From Nodosilinea sp. PGN35 (lineage in GTDB: Bacteria; Cyanobacteriota; Cyanobacteriia; Phormidesmidales; Phormidesmidaceae): a stretch of DNA of 64,000 bases. The notes under the pieces were generated by a model, which was not told where the DNA came from, searched no databases, and saw nothing but the letters and a program-made list of their open reading frames with translations. Location: assembly GCF_029109325.1 (NCBI RefSeq), contig NZ_JAQKQJ010000013.1, positions 124,001-188,000 on the forward strand, given 5' to 3'. Every line of letters starts with the position of its first letter. The first letter of the stretch is position 1. Positions 16,247-23,977 of the stretch are shown here, piece by piece. A program made the position numbers and the translations under genes.

Positions 16247-18367
16247 CTACAGGCCCAAGCGCCCCTTCAGCACTTCGTAGAGCACGCGGGAGAGTTCGCG
16301 GCGCTGGAGGTTTTGGCGATCGATGGGGGTGCGGCCAAAGGCCTTGTCGTAGACCTCGGGCATGGCCCGCTTGACCAAGAACGAAAGCTGTTCGCGGGTG
16401 ATGGGGGCGTCGGGGGCGAAGCGGTCTTTGCCCACCCCGGCGATCATGCCGTGGGCGTAGAGAGTTTCGATGGGCATGTAGGCCCAGTGTTTGCCGGGGA
16501 GGACATCTTTAAATGTTGGCCCCGAGGCGGAGTCGGGCAGCGTGGTCGGCAGCTTGAGCACGTTCACTAAGGCCGTGGCCACCACCGCCCGGTTAACCGG
16601 CGCATGGGGCCTGAAGGCAAGATTTTTGGGATTTTCGCTGCGCACAATGCCCGCCGTGGCCATGACCTGAATGGCCTCAAAATCGAGGTCATCGTGACTG
16701 ATGTCGTTGAACCAGAAGATGGGAATGCCGTTGCGGGCCATAAAGCCCTGAATTTTGCGAATGTGCTTTTCTTCGGTGGCCAGCACTCTGGGATCCAGCC
16801 CTGTCCACACCGAAAATACAGCCAGAAAGCCGCTGGCTTCGCCGATCGCCCACTCCATCGGGTGCATGCGGTAGGCGGCGTTGGTGATATGGGTGGTGCC
16901 CAGGCTCTTGGCCGACAGCACCAGGCCGTCGGTGTCTTTGGGCACCAGCGCCCCCAGGGGCAGGCCAAAGGGCAGGGCCACCACGTCTTTGCCCCGGGGG
17001 CTGACGTGGCCCTTGGCGTCGTTGCCGTGGAGATCGAGGTAGTGGTACTGGCCAATGCCCACCGAGTCGTCGAAGCACCGCGCCCGCGCCTGGTCGGGAA
17101 AGAAGGTTTCGGCCACATCCTCGTGGCGAATGGTGGTCAGGGCAATGCCCCGGCGGGCTTCGCGGATGTAGGGCTCGAGGGCAATGCCGTCGCTGGTCCA
17201 GGTGAGGTCGCCTCGGGGTTTGAGGTCGGCGGCCCCGTGGGTTTGCAGGTAGTGCACGTAGGCCCGCGCCCGCTGCCTGGCCCGCTGAATGTGCAGCGCC
17301 CGCTCTTCGCGGCTGACGCCGACGAGGCGACCGGGGCGGTAGTCGTTGCCGCAGCAAAAGGCGCGATCGGGCTCGCTGGAGGTGCCCCAGTTGAGCACGG
17401 CCACATCGCCGGGGGCGACCTTTTTCTCGTGGACATGGGACCTGAGCAGCCGCCGATAGCGAAAAATGCCAAAATCGCTAAAAAATCCCCACTTTTGCCA
17501 CTGGTCGGGCTTCGCTTTAGTCCAAAAGTTGCTGGTGAATTCTTTGAGGCCCATCCAGACCTCAGTGTCAAATCCGCTGGGCTTGCCGATGGGTACCCCT
17601 TTGCCGGCAGCCGTGTGCTCCACTACTACGTCAAAGGTGATTGACTGCTGGCACTGGGGGCGAGCATCTTCGGGCAGAATTGCTTCGCCGGTTTCGTGGC
17701 GGGCCTCCTGGCCCACGCGGGAGGGAATGTTGCCCACCTCCAGCAGGTCGCCTAGGTCGGTGGCCTCAACGGTAATCTTGGCGTGGACGGTGAAGCTGTG
17801 GCCGGTCTGGGTGTCGCGGCAGACTACGCCCTGCACGCGCGATCGCCCGTTTGCCGTGGCCATCACCACCTCGGCTGGTTCTCCAAAGGGAATTAGAGTA
17901 AGGCGACCGTCGCGCAGGTAGGGCAGCAGCGCCTCATTCATCGCCGTCGCCGCCACCACGGGCGTGGTCGCCAGCGGGCTGACCCAGCCGCCGCCGGGAT
18001 TGGCCACCTTTCTGCCGCCCACGGGTTGCAGTTCGCGCTGGCGATCGCGGAAGCCCCGCTGCGCCCTGGAAATGGCGAACTCTTCGCCATCGACGGTGTA
18101 GAGCGTAGCCTTGGCCTGGAGCAGGTCACCGTCGTCGGAGGCGGGCAGGCCCTGGGCGGTGAACTGGCCGCCGACCACCTTTTGGGGCTGCACCAGGCAC
18201 ACGTCGAGATTGAGCCTTAAAGCCGTTAGCGCCGTGGTGTAGGCGGCGGTCGAGCCGCCGACCACAAGCACCGAGCAGGTCAGGATGGCTCCCGGAGCGG
18301 GGCGGGTAAAGGCAGCGTCGGCAAACACTCCATTGCGCTGGGAGATGGCGCGGGGCGCAGTAGACAT
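16247..18367 (-). CDS. FAD-dependent oxidoreductase with C-terminal S-layer-homology domain
   Basis: A 706-residue protein. The N-terminus carries a Rossmann FAD-binding motif (VLVVGGSTAAYTTAL, about residues 34-48), and a GQYHYLDLHGNDAKG / GLVLSAKSLGTTHITNAAYRMHP core is typical of the FAD-dependent oxidoreductases often annotated xanthan-lyase-like. Residues about 575-690 have two S-layer-homology-like units (FRPHAPVNRAVVATALVNVL; FAPDAPITREQLSFLVKRAM). Those domains normally bind cell-wall polymers, yet no signal peptide is obvious. The substrate is unknown. It is a single-gene unit transcribed away from the CsbD-like gene. Confidence 0.75.
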   Translation of the reverse strand: MSTAPRAISQRNGVFADAAFTRPAPGAILTCSVLVVGGSTAAYTTALTALRLNLDVCLVQPQKVVGGQFTAQGLPASDDGDLLQAKATLYTVDGEEFAISRAQRGFRDRQRELQPVGGRKVANPGGGWVSPLATTPVVAATAMNEALLPYLRDGRLTLIPFGEPAEVVMATANGRSRVQGVVCRDTQTGHSFTVHAKITVEATDLGDLLEVGNIPSRVGQEARHETGEAILPEDARPQCQQSITFDVVVEHTAAGKGVPIGKPSGFDTEVWMGLKEFTSNFWTKAKPDQWQKWGFFSDFGIFRYRRLLRSHVHEKKVAPGDVAVLNWGTSSEPDRAFCCGNDYRPGRLVGVSREERALHIQRARQRARAYVHYLQTHGAADLKPRGDLTWTSDGIALEPYIREARRGIALTTIRHEDVAETFFPDQARARCFDDSVGIGQYHYLDLHGNDAKGHVSPRGKDVVALPFGLPLGALVPKDTDGLVLSAKSLGTTHITNAAYRMHPMEWAIGEASGFLAVFSVWTGLDPRVLATEEKHIRKIQGFMARNGIPIFWFNDISHDDLDFEAIQVMATAGIVRSENPKNLAFRPHAPVNRAVVATALVNVLKLPTTLPDSASGPTFKDVLPGKHWAYMPIETLYAHGMIAGVGKDRFAPDAPITREQLSFLVKRAMPEVYDKAFGRTPIDRQNLQRRELSRVLYEVLKGRLGL

Positions 18368-18440
18368 AGCGGCTATAGACCTCTAGATTGCAACGATTTT
18401 AGGGCAAGGCAGCGGGCGACGCGCCAGGGATAGGCCACGA

Positions 18441-18466
18441 ACCGACATGAATATTTATCTGTCGGT
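18441..18466. promoter_or_regulatory. Inverted repeat between the oxidoreductase and CsbD-like genes
   Basis: ACCGACA (18441-18447) and TGTCGGT (18460-18466) are separated by a 12-base AT-rich centre, in the divergent promoter region. A regulator site is possible. Confidence 0.35.
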
Positions 18467-18632
18467 GGGTCAGCCTGAGGAGGGAGCTAGGAGGGAGCCA
18501 ATCTGTACCTAACTATTCCAGCGATGTCTGTCCGCTGGGCGATTCTGGGCTGGGGCCAGCCGCCCTATAACTGAGGCAAGACCGGCACTTAACTAACTAC
18601 TCGTAAGTGCAACTTTCCTCAGGAGATTTTTT

Positions 18633-19037
18633 ATGACTGTTCATGCGATCGCAGCCCAGCTTCAGCGCATTTTGTGCGTCGGCCTAGCGACCTTAGTAAT
18701 CGGTTCCGGCCTGATCTTTGGCTTTAGCGCTCCAGCCGCTGCCCTGGGCAACGAGGCTGGCGACATTGTGCAGCAGCGGGCCGAACGCGAACTCGACCGC
18801 AAAGCTGGGTCTGGCACCGCTAACCAGCTCGAAGGCCGCGCCCAGGAAGGGGTTGGCCAGGTGCAGCGCCAGCTCAACAAAGCAACCGGCGGGGCCAATG
18901 GCATTGGCAACGAAGCCAAAGGCCGCGCCCGCCAAGACCTGGGTCGCACCCAGGGTGCCGTGGAGAACGCCACTGATGCTGCCCAGGAAACCGGCGAAAG
19001 CATTGTGGATTCTGTGAAGGGCTTTTTTGGTCAGTAA
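18633..19037 (+). CDS. CsbD-like stress protein with N-terminal hydrophobic segment
   Basis: A 134-residue protein. Residues 13-37 form a signal peptide or anchor (VGLATLVIGSGLIFGFSAPAAAL). The rest is hydrophilic, Gly/Ala/Gln-rich and repetitive (NQLEGRAQEGVGQVQ, GNEAKGRARQDLGRTQGAVENATDAAQE), as in CsbD-like general-stress proteins. CAGGAGATTTTTT precedes the ATG. It stands alone, with a strong terminator 90 bp downstream. The molecular function of the family is not settled; the N-terminal segment suggests export to the periplasm or thylakoid lumen. Confidence 0.75.
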   Translation: MTVHAIAAQLQRILCVGLATLVIGSGLIFGFSAPAAALGNEAGDIVQQRAERELDRKAGSGTANQLEGRAQEGVGQVQRQLNKATGGANGIGNEAKGRARQDLGRTQGAVENATDAAQETGESIVDSVKGFFGQ

Positions 19038-19128
19038 TCTAGGGTCGGCAAAAGGCTGCGCGGGAAGAAACGTCTCCGCATCACACTTCCCTAGCCCGGT
19101 TAACCAGTTCGTCGCTGAATTGCCCCCG

Positions 19129-19158
19129 GCAGCTCCTCCTCTGGAGCTGCTTTTTTAT
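19129..19158 (+). terminator. Rho-independent terminator of the CsbD-like gene
   Basis: GCAGCTCC (19129-19136) pairs exactly with GGAGCTGC (19143-19150), followed by six T residues. Confidence 0.9.
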
Positions 19159-19295
19159 TGGGCAGATTCGTTAGGGCCAGCTTAGAAATCTGTGAAAACA
19201 GGGCAAAATATCTGGCTTCTCTACCTCGGAGAACCTCAACTCCGCCTTCCCTCCGGGGGGAACGACCCCTAACCTCCCCTGACGGAACGATTGAT

Positions 19296-19332
19296 TCTGG
19301 GCATTGATCTGGGCATTGACCTGGGCCATTGA
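19296..19332. repeat. 12-bp tandem repeat upstream of cruP
   Basis: TCTGGGCATTGA occurs twice without a gap (19296-19307, 19308-19319), then once as CCTGGGCCATTGA. The array ends 33 bp before the cruP ATG, inside its likely promoter or leader. Confidence 0.65.
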
Positions 19333-19365
19333 CCTATTCTGGGAGTATCTACCCGCCCCTTTGCC

Positions 19366-20913
19366 ATGTCTCTCACCGAACAAATGCTGGCCCAACTGCC
19401 GGGCAACCCTCTGGTCGGGCTGAGGCGTACCGATGACCTCTGGCGGCGCTACCGCACCGGCCAGCCGCCTGAGCAGCCGGTGATGCATCAGGCCACCACA
19501 CCCCTGGAGTCGGTGGAGTGGGATGTGGTGATCGGCGGCGGCACCCTGGGGATACTGGTGGGGGTGGGCCTGGCCCAGCGGGGCTGGCGCGTAGCCCTGC
19601 TAGAGCGCGGCGTGCTCCAGGGGCGGGAACAGGAGTGGAACATCTCGCAGCGGGAGTTGAGCGCCCTCACAGCGCTAGGGCTGCTGACGACAGAAGAGCT
19701 CGCCGCCGTCATTGCCTCGGAGTACAACCCCGCTCGCATTCAGTTTGGCGAGGGCGACCCCCTCTGGGTAGAAGACGTGCTCAATGTGGGAGTTGACCCC
19801 AAAGGGCTGCTGGAACGGCTCAAGGTGAGGTTTTTAGCCGCCGGGGGCCAGCTGTTTGAGCACACCGCCTTTGAGTCGGCCTGGGTACACCCCAACGGCG
19901 TGCTAGTCAAGGCGGGGCAATCGTTTACCACCCGGCTGCTGATCGATGCCATGGGTCACTTTTCGCCCCTGGTGCGCCAGGCGCGGGGCATGGCCAAACC
20001 CGACGCGGTGTGCCTGGTAGTGGGCACCTGTGCCGAGGGCTATGCCGCCAATGACACCGGGGACTTGCTGGTGTCGTTTACGCCGCTGCGGCAGCAGTGC
20101 CAGTACTTTTGGGAGGCGTTTCCGGCGCGGGACGGACGCACTACCTACATGTTTACCTATCTCGATGCCGACCCCCGACGGCAGAACCTGAGCGATTTCT
20201 TTGAGGAATACTGGACGCTGCTGCCTCAGTACCAGGGGGTGAGGCTGGAGGATTTGCGGGTCAAACGGGCGCTGTATGGCTTTTTTCCCTGCTACAAAAA
20301 CAGCCCGCTGCGCTACCGGTGGGGGCGCACCCTGGCGGTGGGCGACAGCAGCGGCAGCCAGTCGCCCCTGAGTTTTGGCGGCTTTGGGGCGATGGTGCGC
20401 CACCTCAAGCGGCTGGTGACCGGCATTGATGAGGCCCTGGAATGCGATCGCCTCAACGCCACTGCCCTGGGCGCGCTCCAGCCCTACCAGCCCAACCTGT
20501 CGGTCACCTGGCTCTTCCAAAAATCCATGAGCGTGGGGGTTGACCAGCGGCTGACTGAGCAGCACATCAACTCCATGCTGACGGCGATCTTTGCCGCTAT
20601 GGCCGAGCTGGGCGAGCCCACCCTCAAGCCCTTTTTGCAGGATGTGGTGCAGTTTCCGGCCCTGGCCAAGACCCTGGCTGTAACATCCCTTAAACATCCG
20701 GGGCTGGTGGCCAAGATCATTCCCCAGGTGGGGCTGGGGGCTCTGGTGAGCTGGCTGGGGCACTATAGTAGCCTGGCCGGATACAGCGCCCTGGAACCCC
20801 TGGCCCGGGCTCTGAGTCCAGGGATTGAGTCACTGCCCCCAGTACCGCGATACTATAGCCATCGTTGGCGCGATCGCCTGTTCTATGGCAGCGGAAAGGA
20901 CTACGACGCTTAA
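19366..20913 (+). CDS. cruP: CruP, lycopene-cyclase-family flavoprotein
   Basis: A 515-residue FAD-binding protein of the CruA/CruP family. FAD motif: DVVIGGGTLGILVGVGLAQRG near residue 50; family-typical LLERGVLQGREQEWNIS, GDPLWVEDVLNVGV and GDSSGSQSPLSFGGFGAM follow. Length is nearer CruP (about 510) than CruA (about 620). CruA cyclises lycopene; for CruP, work in plants and cyanobacteria points to protection against oxidative stress or carotenoid epoxides more than bulk cyclisation. The stop codon is followed at once by the ATG of sirB1, so the two are translationally coupled. Confidence 0.83.
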   Translation: MSLTEQMLAQLPGNPLVGLRRTDDLWRRYRTGQPPEQPVMHQATTPLESVEWDVVIGGGTLGILVGVGLAQRGWRVALLERGVLQGREQEWNISQRELSALTALGLLTTEELAAVIASEYNPARIQFGEGDPLWVEDVLNVGVDPKGLLERLKVRFLAAGGQLFEHTAFESAWVHPNGVLVKAGQSFTTRLLIDAMGHFSPLVRQARGMAKPDAVCLVVGTCAEGYAANDTGDLLVSFTPLRQQCQYFWEAFPARDGRTTYMFTYLDADPRRQNLSDFFEEYWTLLPQYQGVRLEDLRVKRALYGFFPCYKNSPLRYRWGRTLAVGDSSGSQSPLSFGGFGAMVRHLKRLVTGIDEALECDRLNATALGALQPYQPNLSVTWLFQKSMSVGVDQRLTEQHINSMLTAIFAAMAELGEPTLKPFLQDVVQFPALAKTLAVTSLKHPGLVAKIIPQVGLGALVSWLGHYSSLAGYSALEPLARALSPGIESLPPVPRYYSHRWRDRLFYGSGKDYDA

Positions 20914-21750
20914 ATGACCCATTCTGCACTGCCTCGGGAGCGCCTCTACCACGAATTGCAGCGGCCTGGGGGCCAGGTGAGCCTGGCCCGAGCGGCGCTG
21001 TACCTGGCCCAGGAAGACTATCCCCACCTGGCGGTGGACGACTACCTGGCGATGCTCGATCGCATGGCCGCAACCCTGCGCCAGCGGCTGCCCGCAGACC
21101 TCTACCCGCTCAAGGTGATCCGCGCCATCAATGACTATCTGTTTGGCGATCTCAACTTTCGCGGCAACAGCATTGATTACTACGACCCCCGCAACAGTTT
21201 TCTCAATGACGTGCTAGAACGGCGGGTAGGCATTCCCATCACCCTGTCGCTGGTGTATCTGGAGCTGGCCCAGCGCATTGACTTCCCCATGGCGGGGGTG
21301 AGCCTGCCGGGGCATTTCTTAATTCGCCCCACCGTGGCGGGTATGACGGTGTTTGTCGATCCCTTTCACCAGGGCGAGATCATGTTTGAGCACGACTGCC
21401 GCGATCGCATCAAGCAGATGTTTGGCGACTCGGCCCGGCTAGAACCCCACCACCTGGCCCCCGTCGCCCCGTCGGCATTTTTAGTGCGCATGTTGACCAA
21501 CCTGAAGCTGATCTACCTCCAAAATAGAGATGTACCCAAGGCGCTCGATGCGATCAACCGCATTTTGCTGATTGCCCCCGAGGCGGTGGGAGAATGGCGC
21601 GATCGCGGCCTGATCCACTACCAGCAGGGCTTGCTCGTCCAGGCCCAGCTCGATCTGGAGCGCTACCTCTACCAGCACCCCAACGCCCCCGACGCCTTTG
21701 AAATTCGCCAGGTGATTGAGCAAATCGAGCGCGTGCAAGACGAACCATGA
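20914..21750 (+). CDS. SirB1-family protein (transglutaminase-like with TPR tail)
   Basis: A 278-residue protein. The N-terminal two thirds match the SirB1 transglutaminase-like fold (NDYLFGDLNFRGNSIDYYDPRNSF, RRVGIPITLSLVYLELAQRI, GVSLPGHFLI), and the C-terminus has TPR-like helices (RDVPKALDAINRILLIAP, GLLVQAQLDLERYL). The family is widespread and poorly characterised; protease or scaffold roles are only proposed. The ATG directly follows the cruP stop, and its own stop overlaps the sdhC start as ATGA. Confidence 0.85.
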   Translation: MTHSALPRERLYHELQRPGGQVSLARAALYLAQEDYPHLAVDDYLAMLDRMAATLRQRLPADLYPLKVIRAINDYLFGDLNFRGNSIDYYDPRNSFLNDVLERRVGIPITLSLVYLELAQRIDFPMAGVSLPGHFLIRPTVAGMTVFVDPFHQGEIMFEHDCRDRIKQMFGDSARLEPHHLAPVAPSAFLVRMLTNLKLIYLQNRDVPKALDAINRILLIAPEAVGEWRDRGLIHYQQGLLVQAQLDLERYLYQHPNAPDAFEIRQVIEQIERVQDEP

Positions 21751-22481
21751 CCAACACCCTCAAGGCCCCCCCACCGCAACCCGAACCTCCCAAACCCAGT
21801 GCATCGCCCCTGCTGACGGTCTATCGCTCATCCATCGGCAAAAAGCTGATTACCGGGTTCACCGGGCTGGCGCTGGTCACCTTTGTGCTGGTGCACATGG
21901 TCGGCAATCTGCTGCTGTTTGTCGGGCGCGATGCCTACAATGCCTACGCCCTGCTGGTGAGCAACTTTCACGTGGTCTACTACGCCTTTGAGCTGGCGCT
22001 GACGGCGATCGTGCTGCTGCACGCCTGGGTGGGCGTTGAGATTTTTTGGCGCAGGCGGCAGGCACGGCCCGTGGGCTACAGCACCTACGAGTCGGCGGGG
22101 GGCAGCAGCTACCAAACCCTCAGCTCGCGCACCATGATCGTCACAGGCCTGGTGCTGGCGGTGTTTTGGGTTACCCACCTGATGACGTTTCGCTTTGGCA
22201 CCTACTACACCACCGAGCTGGGCGGCGACACCGTGCGCGACCTGGCCCGCCTGGTGATTGAGAAATTTCAGGCGTTGCCCTACGTGGTGGGCTACACAGT
22301 CATTTTGGCGCTGCTGGCCTCGCACCTGCGCCACGGGTTCTGGAGCGCGCTGCAATCGATCGGGCTGTTGGATAAACGAATTCGGCCTGTGGCCTACGGG
22401 GTGAGTTCGCTGGTGGGAGTTGGCATTGCGGCGGGCTTTTTGCTGCTGCCCTGGGCAATCTACCTGGGTTTGGTGAGCTAG
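21747..22481 (+). CDS. sdhC: Succinate dehydrogenase cytochrome b subunit
   Basis: A 244-residue, five-helix membrane anchor of the single-subunit (type B) class. It begins after a Pro-rich leader with SSIGKKLITGFTGLALVTFVLVHMVGNLL; the histidine in VHMVGN and later ones in LLHAWVGVEIF, VTHLMTF and SHLRHGFWSALQSIG are candidate haem ligands. It anchors SdhA/SdhB and passes electrons to quinone. It overlaps sirB1 by 4 bp. The flavoprotein gene follows only after a 1.5-kb interruption, and no sdhB is in the window. Confidence 0.87.
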   Translation: MTNTLKAPPPQPEPPKPSASPLLTVYRSSIGKKLITGFTGLALVTFVLVHMVGNLLLFVGRDAYNAYALLVSNFHVVYYAFELALTAIVLLHAWVGVEIFWRRRQARPVGYSTYESAGGSSYQTLSSRTMIVTGLVLAVFWVTHLMTFRFGTYYTTELGGDTVRDLARLVIEKFQALPYVVGYTVILALLASHLRHGFWSALQSIGLLDKRIRPVAYGVSSLVGVGIAAGFLLLPWAIYLGLVS

Positions 22482-22782
22482 GGGCGAACCGAGGATTCGC
22501 TGCGCCAACGGAAAGCCTCTCCAGCCGAGAATCACTCGTGCTCGCTTCGCGCTGGCCCGTACTTGCTTTGCGTTGGCCAAATCAGACTTGTAGACCTGTA
22601 GGGCGGGCATCTAGAGGGAGGACTTGCCCAGTGTGATTAGTGGATAAGCTCTCACATACAGGAGTTAAGTATCGAAGGTGGCCGATAAGACTCTGAAATT
22701 AGGCGCTTATTCAGCAGTTTTGACGCCCAATATCCATAGTTAGCCCGTGGGCTATGAACTCACTGTAAGGAGATTAGAAACG
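22482..22782. other. sdhC downstream intergenic region
   Basis: 301 bp. It contains GCTCGCTTCGCGCTGGCC and CTTGCTTTGCGTTGGCC as near-copies around 22540-22577, a decayed direct repeat of the kind common between cyanobacterial genes. AAGGAG before 22783 is the ribosome-binding site of the next gene. Confidence 0.45.
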
Positions 22783-23241
22783 ATGACCGACGCTGAATTA
22801 GAGGCAGAACTGCAAGCAACTCGAGCTGCGAATCCTGGAGATTCTCACAGTCTATACATCAAAGAGGCATGGCTCCTGATCGCCCTGCAGCGGCAGTCTG
22901 AGGGGGTCACAGTGGCACGGAAAGCGCAGGAAGTCTGGGCAGTAAATCGGGCGAAAACATCCTTGCCATACGGCGGGATGACCTTTTGGGAGCCTTGGAT
23001 TGCAGAGGCTGCGGTTGCGTTGGCTGAGGGTAATTGGAGCCGTGCTCGGGAATGCGCACAAACAGTGCTCATCGATTTTGGAGAAGAAGAAGGTGCCGGT
23101 TTTCTGAATGAACTTGCGCTTGAAGCACAGGGTCGGCTTCACCCGGATCGAGTACTGAACTTTGGTGGCAGCGCCAAAGCCCTTGCCGCTTTTGACTTAC
23201 GCGCTTACGCCTTGGAGCGAGCATCTAATCCATTGTTCTAA
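22783..23241 (+). CDS. Hypothetical protein (152 aa), helical repeat-like
   Basis: A 152-residue soluble protein rich in Ala/Glu helices (MTDAELEAELQATRAANPG, WIAEAAVALAEGNWSRARE), possibly TPR-like but with no clear family. The ATG at 22783 has AAGGAG ten bases upstream, which I prefer to the GTG at 22747. It lies between sdhC and sdhA with a degraded Uma2 gene, so it may belong to an inserted segment. A perfect 14-bp inverted repeat follows its stop. Confidence 0.6.
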   Translation: MTDAELEAELQATRAANPGDSHSLYIKEAWLLIALQRQSEGVTVARKAQEVWAVNRAKTSLPYGGMTFWEPWIAEAAVALAEGNWSRARECAQTVLIDFGEEEGAGFLNELALEAQGRLHPDRVLNFGGSAKALAAFDLRAYALERASNPLF

Positions 23242-23259
23242 GTGCGATCGCATTCTCCG

Positions 23260-23297
23260 CTATAGATTGGGTTTCGCCCCCCCAACCCAATCTATAG
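23260..23297. terminator. 14-bp perfect inverted repeat
   Basis: CTATAGATTGGGTT (23260-23273) and AACCCAATCTATAG (23284-23297) pair exactly around a 10-base loop, 18 bp after the stop of the 152-residue gene. Without a T run it may be a terminator or a mobile-element remnant. Confidence 0.55.
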
Positions 23298-23454
23298 GTT
23301 GTAAACACTTACTCTGAGGGACGATCGCGATCATCCCTCAGGCCCCCTTACTGACCGCCGCCTTTGCGCACAACCACCCTAGGGCAATGCCTCAGGCAAA
23401 TAGCAGGGATAGAATAGGAAAAGGAAGCGGCAGTCTTTTCAATAGATCTCTGCA

Positions 23455-23880
23455 ATGGTACAGTCCCTACCCCAACCCATAACCCTGGAGGAGTTTCTGG
23501 ATTTACCAGAGACCAAGCCCGCCAGCGAATACATTGGCGGGCACATCCTCCAAAAACCCATGCCTCAAGGGAAACACAGCACTATTCAGACTGAGTTTTC
23601 AGCGACTGTCAACGTCTTCCCCATTGCCCCCGACTGGACGATTGAAATTCTCTCGCCCGACCAGAGCCAAACCAAAGTCACCAAAAACATTCTGCACTGC
23701 CTCAACCACGGCACCCACATGGGCTGGCTGATCGACCCCGACGAGCAGACAATCTTTGTTTACCTCCCCAAGCAGCAGCCCGAGGTTTTTGATGAACCCG
23801 ACCAGCCCTTGCCTGTTCCCGCCTTCGCCAACGCACTCAGCCTCACCGTAGGGTCAATCTTCGCCTGGCTGCTTGAGTAA
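23455..23880 (+). pseudogene. Uma2-family nuclease with in-frame internal deletion
   Basis: 141 residues against about 180-200 for the Uma2 (DUF820) family, which has a PD-(D/E)XK nuclease fold. The N-terminus (ITLEEFLDLPETKPASEYIGGHI, MPQGKHSTIQ) and the C-terminus (PIAPDWTIEILSPDQS, LHCLNHGTHMGWLIDP) are intact. The stretch that should lie between STIQTEF and FPIAPDW, with the FPELR and VPD active-site segment, is missing (roughly 45-50 residues). The frame is kept, so a protein could be made, but it lacks a catalytic aspartate. It sits 98 bp before the sdhA start. Confidence 0.75.
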
Positions 23881-23977
23881 CCGCTCCTACCTCTCCTCCC
23901 CCAAGCCGACCGATCGCCCATACGTTCCAATCCCTCCCCCGTCTCCCCTACCCTCCCCACCCGTTCCCTCCCTCCCC

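Larger units (their letters stand above)
19038..19365. other. CsbD-cruP intergenic region
   Basis: 328 bp with a Rho-independent terminator (19129-19158) and a 12-bp tandem repeat (19296-19332) close to the cruP start. No ORF is supported. Confidence 0.6.

Noticed and set aside
16604..17644. 346-codon open frame on the plus strand
   Set aside because: It is antisense to the FAD/SLH oxidoreductase, which has clear motifs; high GC in that gene opens the opposite frame.
19903..20763. 286-codon open frame on the minus strand
   Set aside because: Antisense shadow of cruP, low-complexity product.
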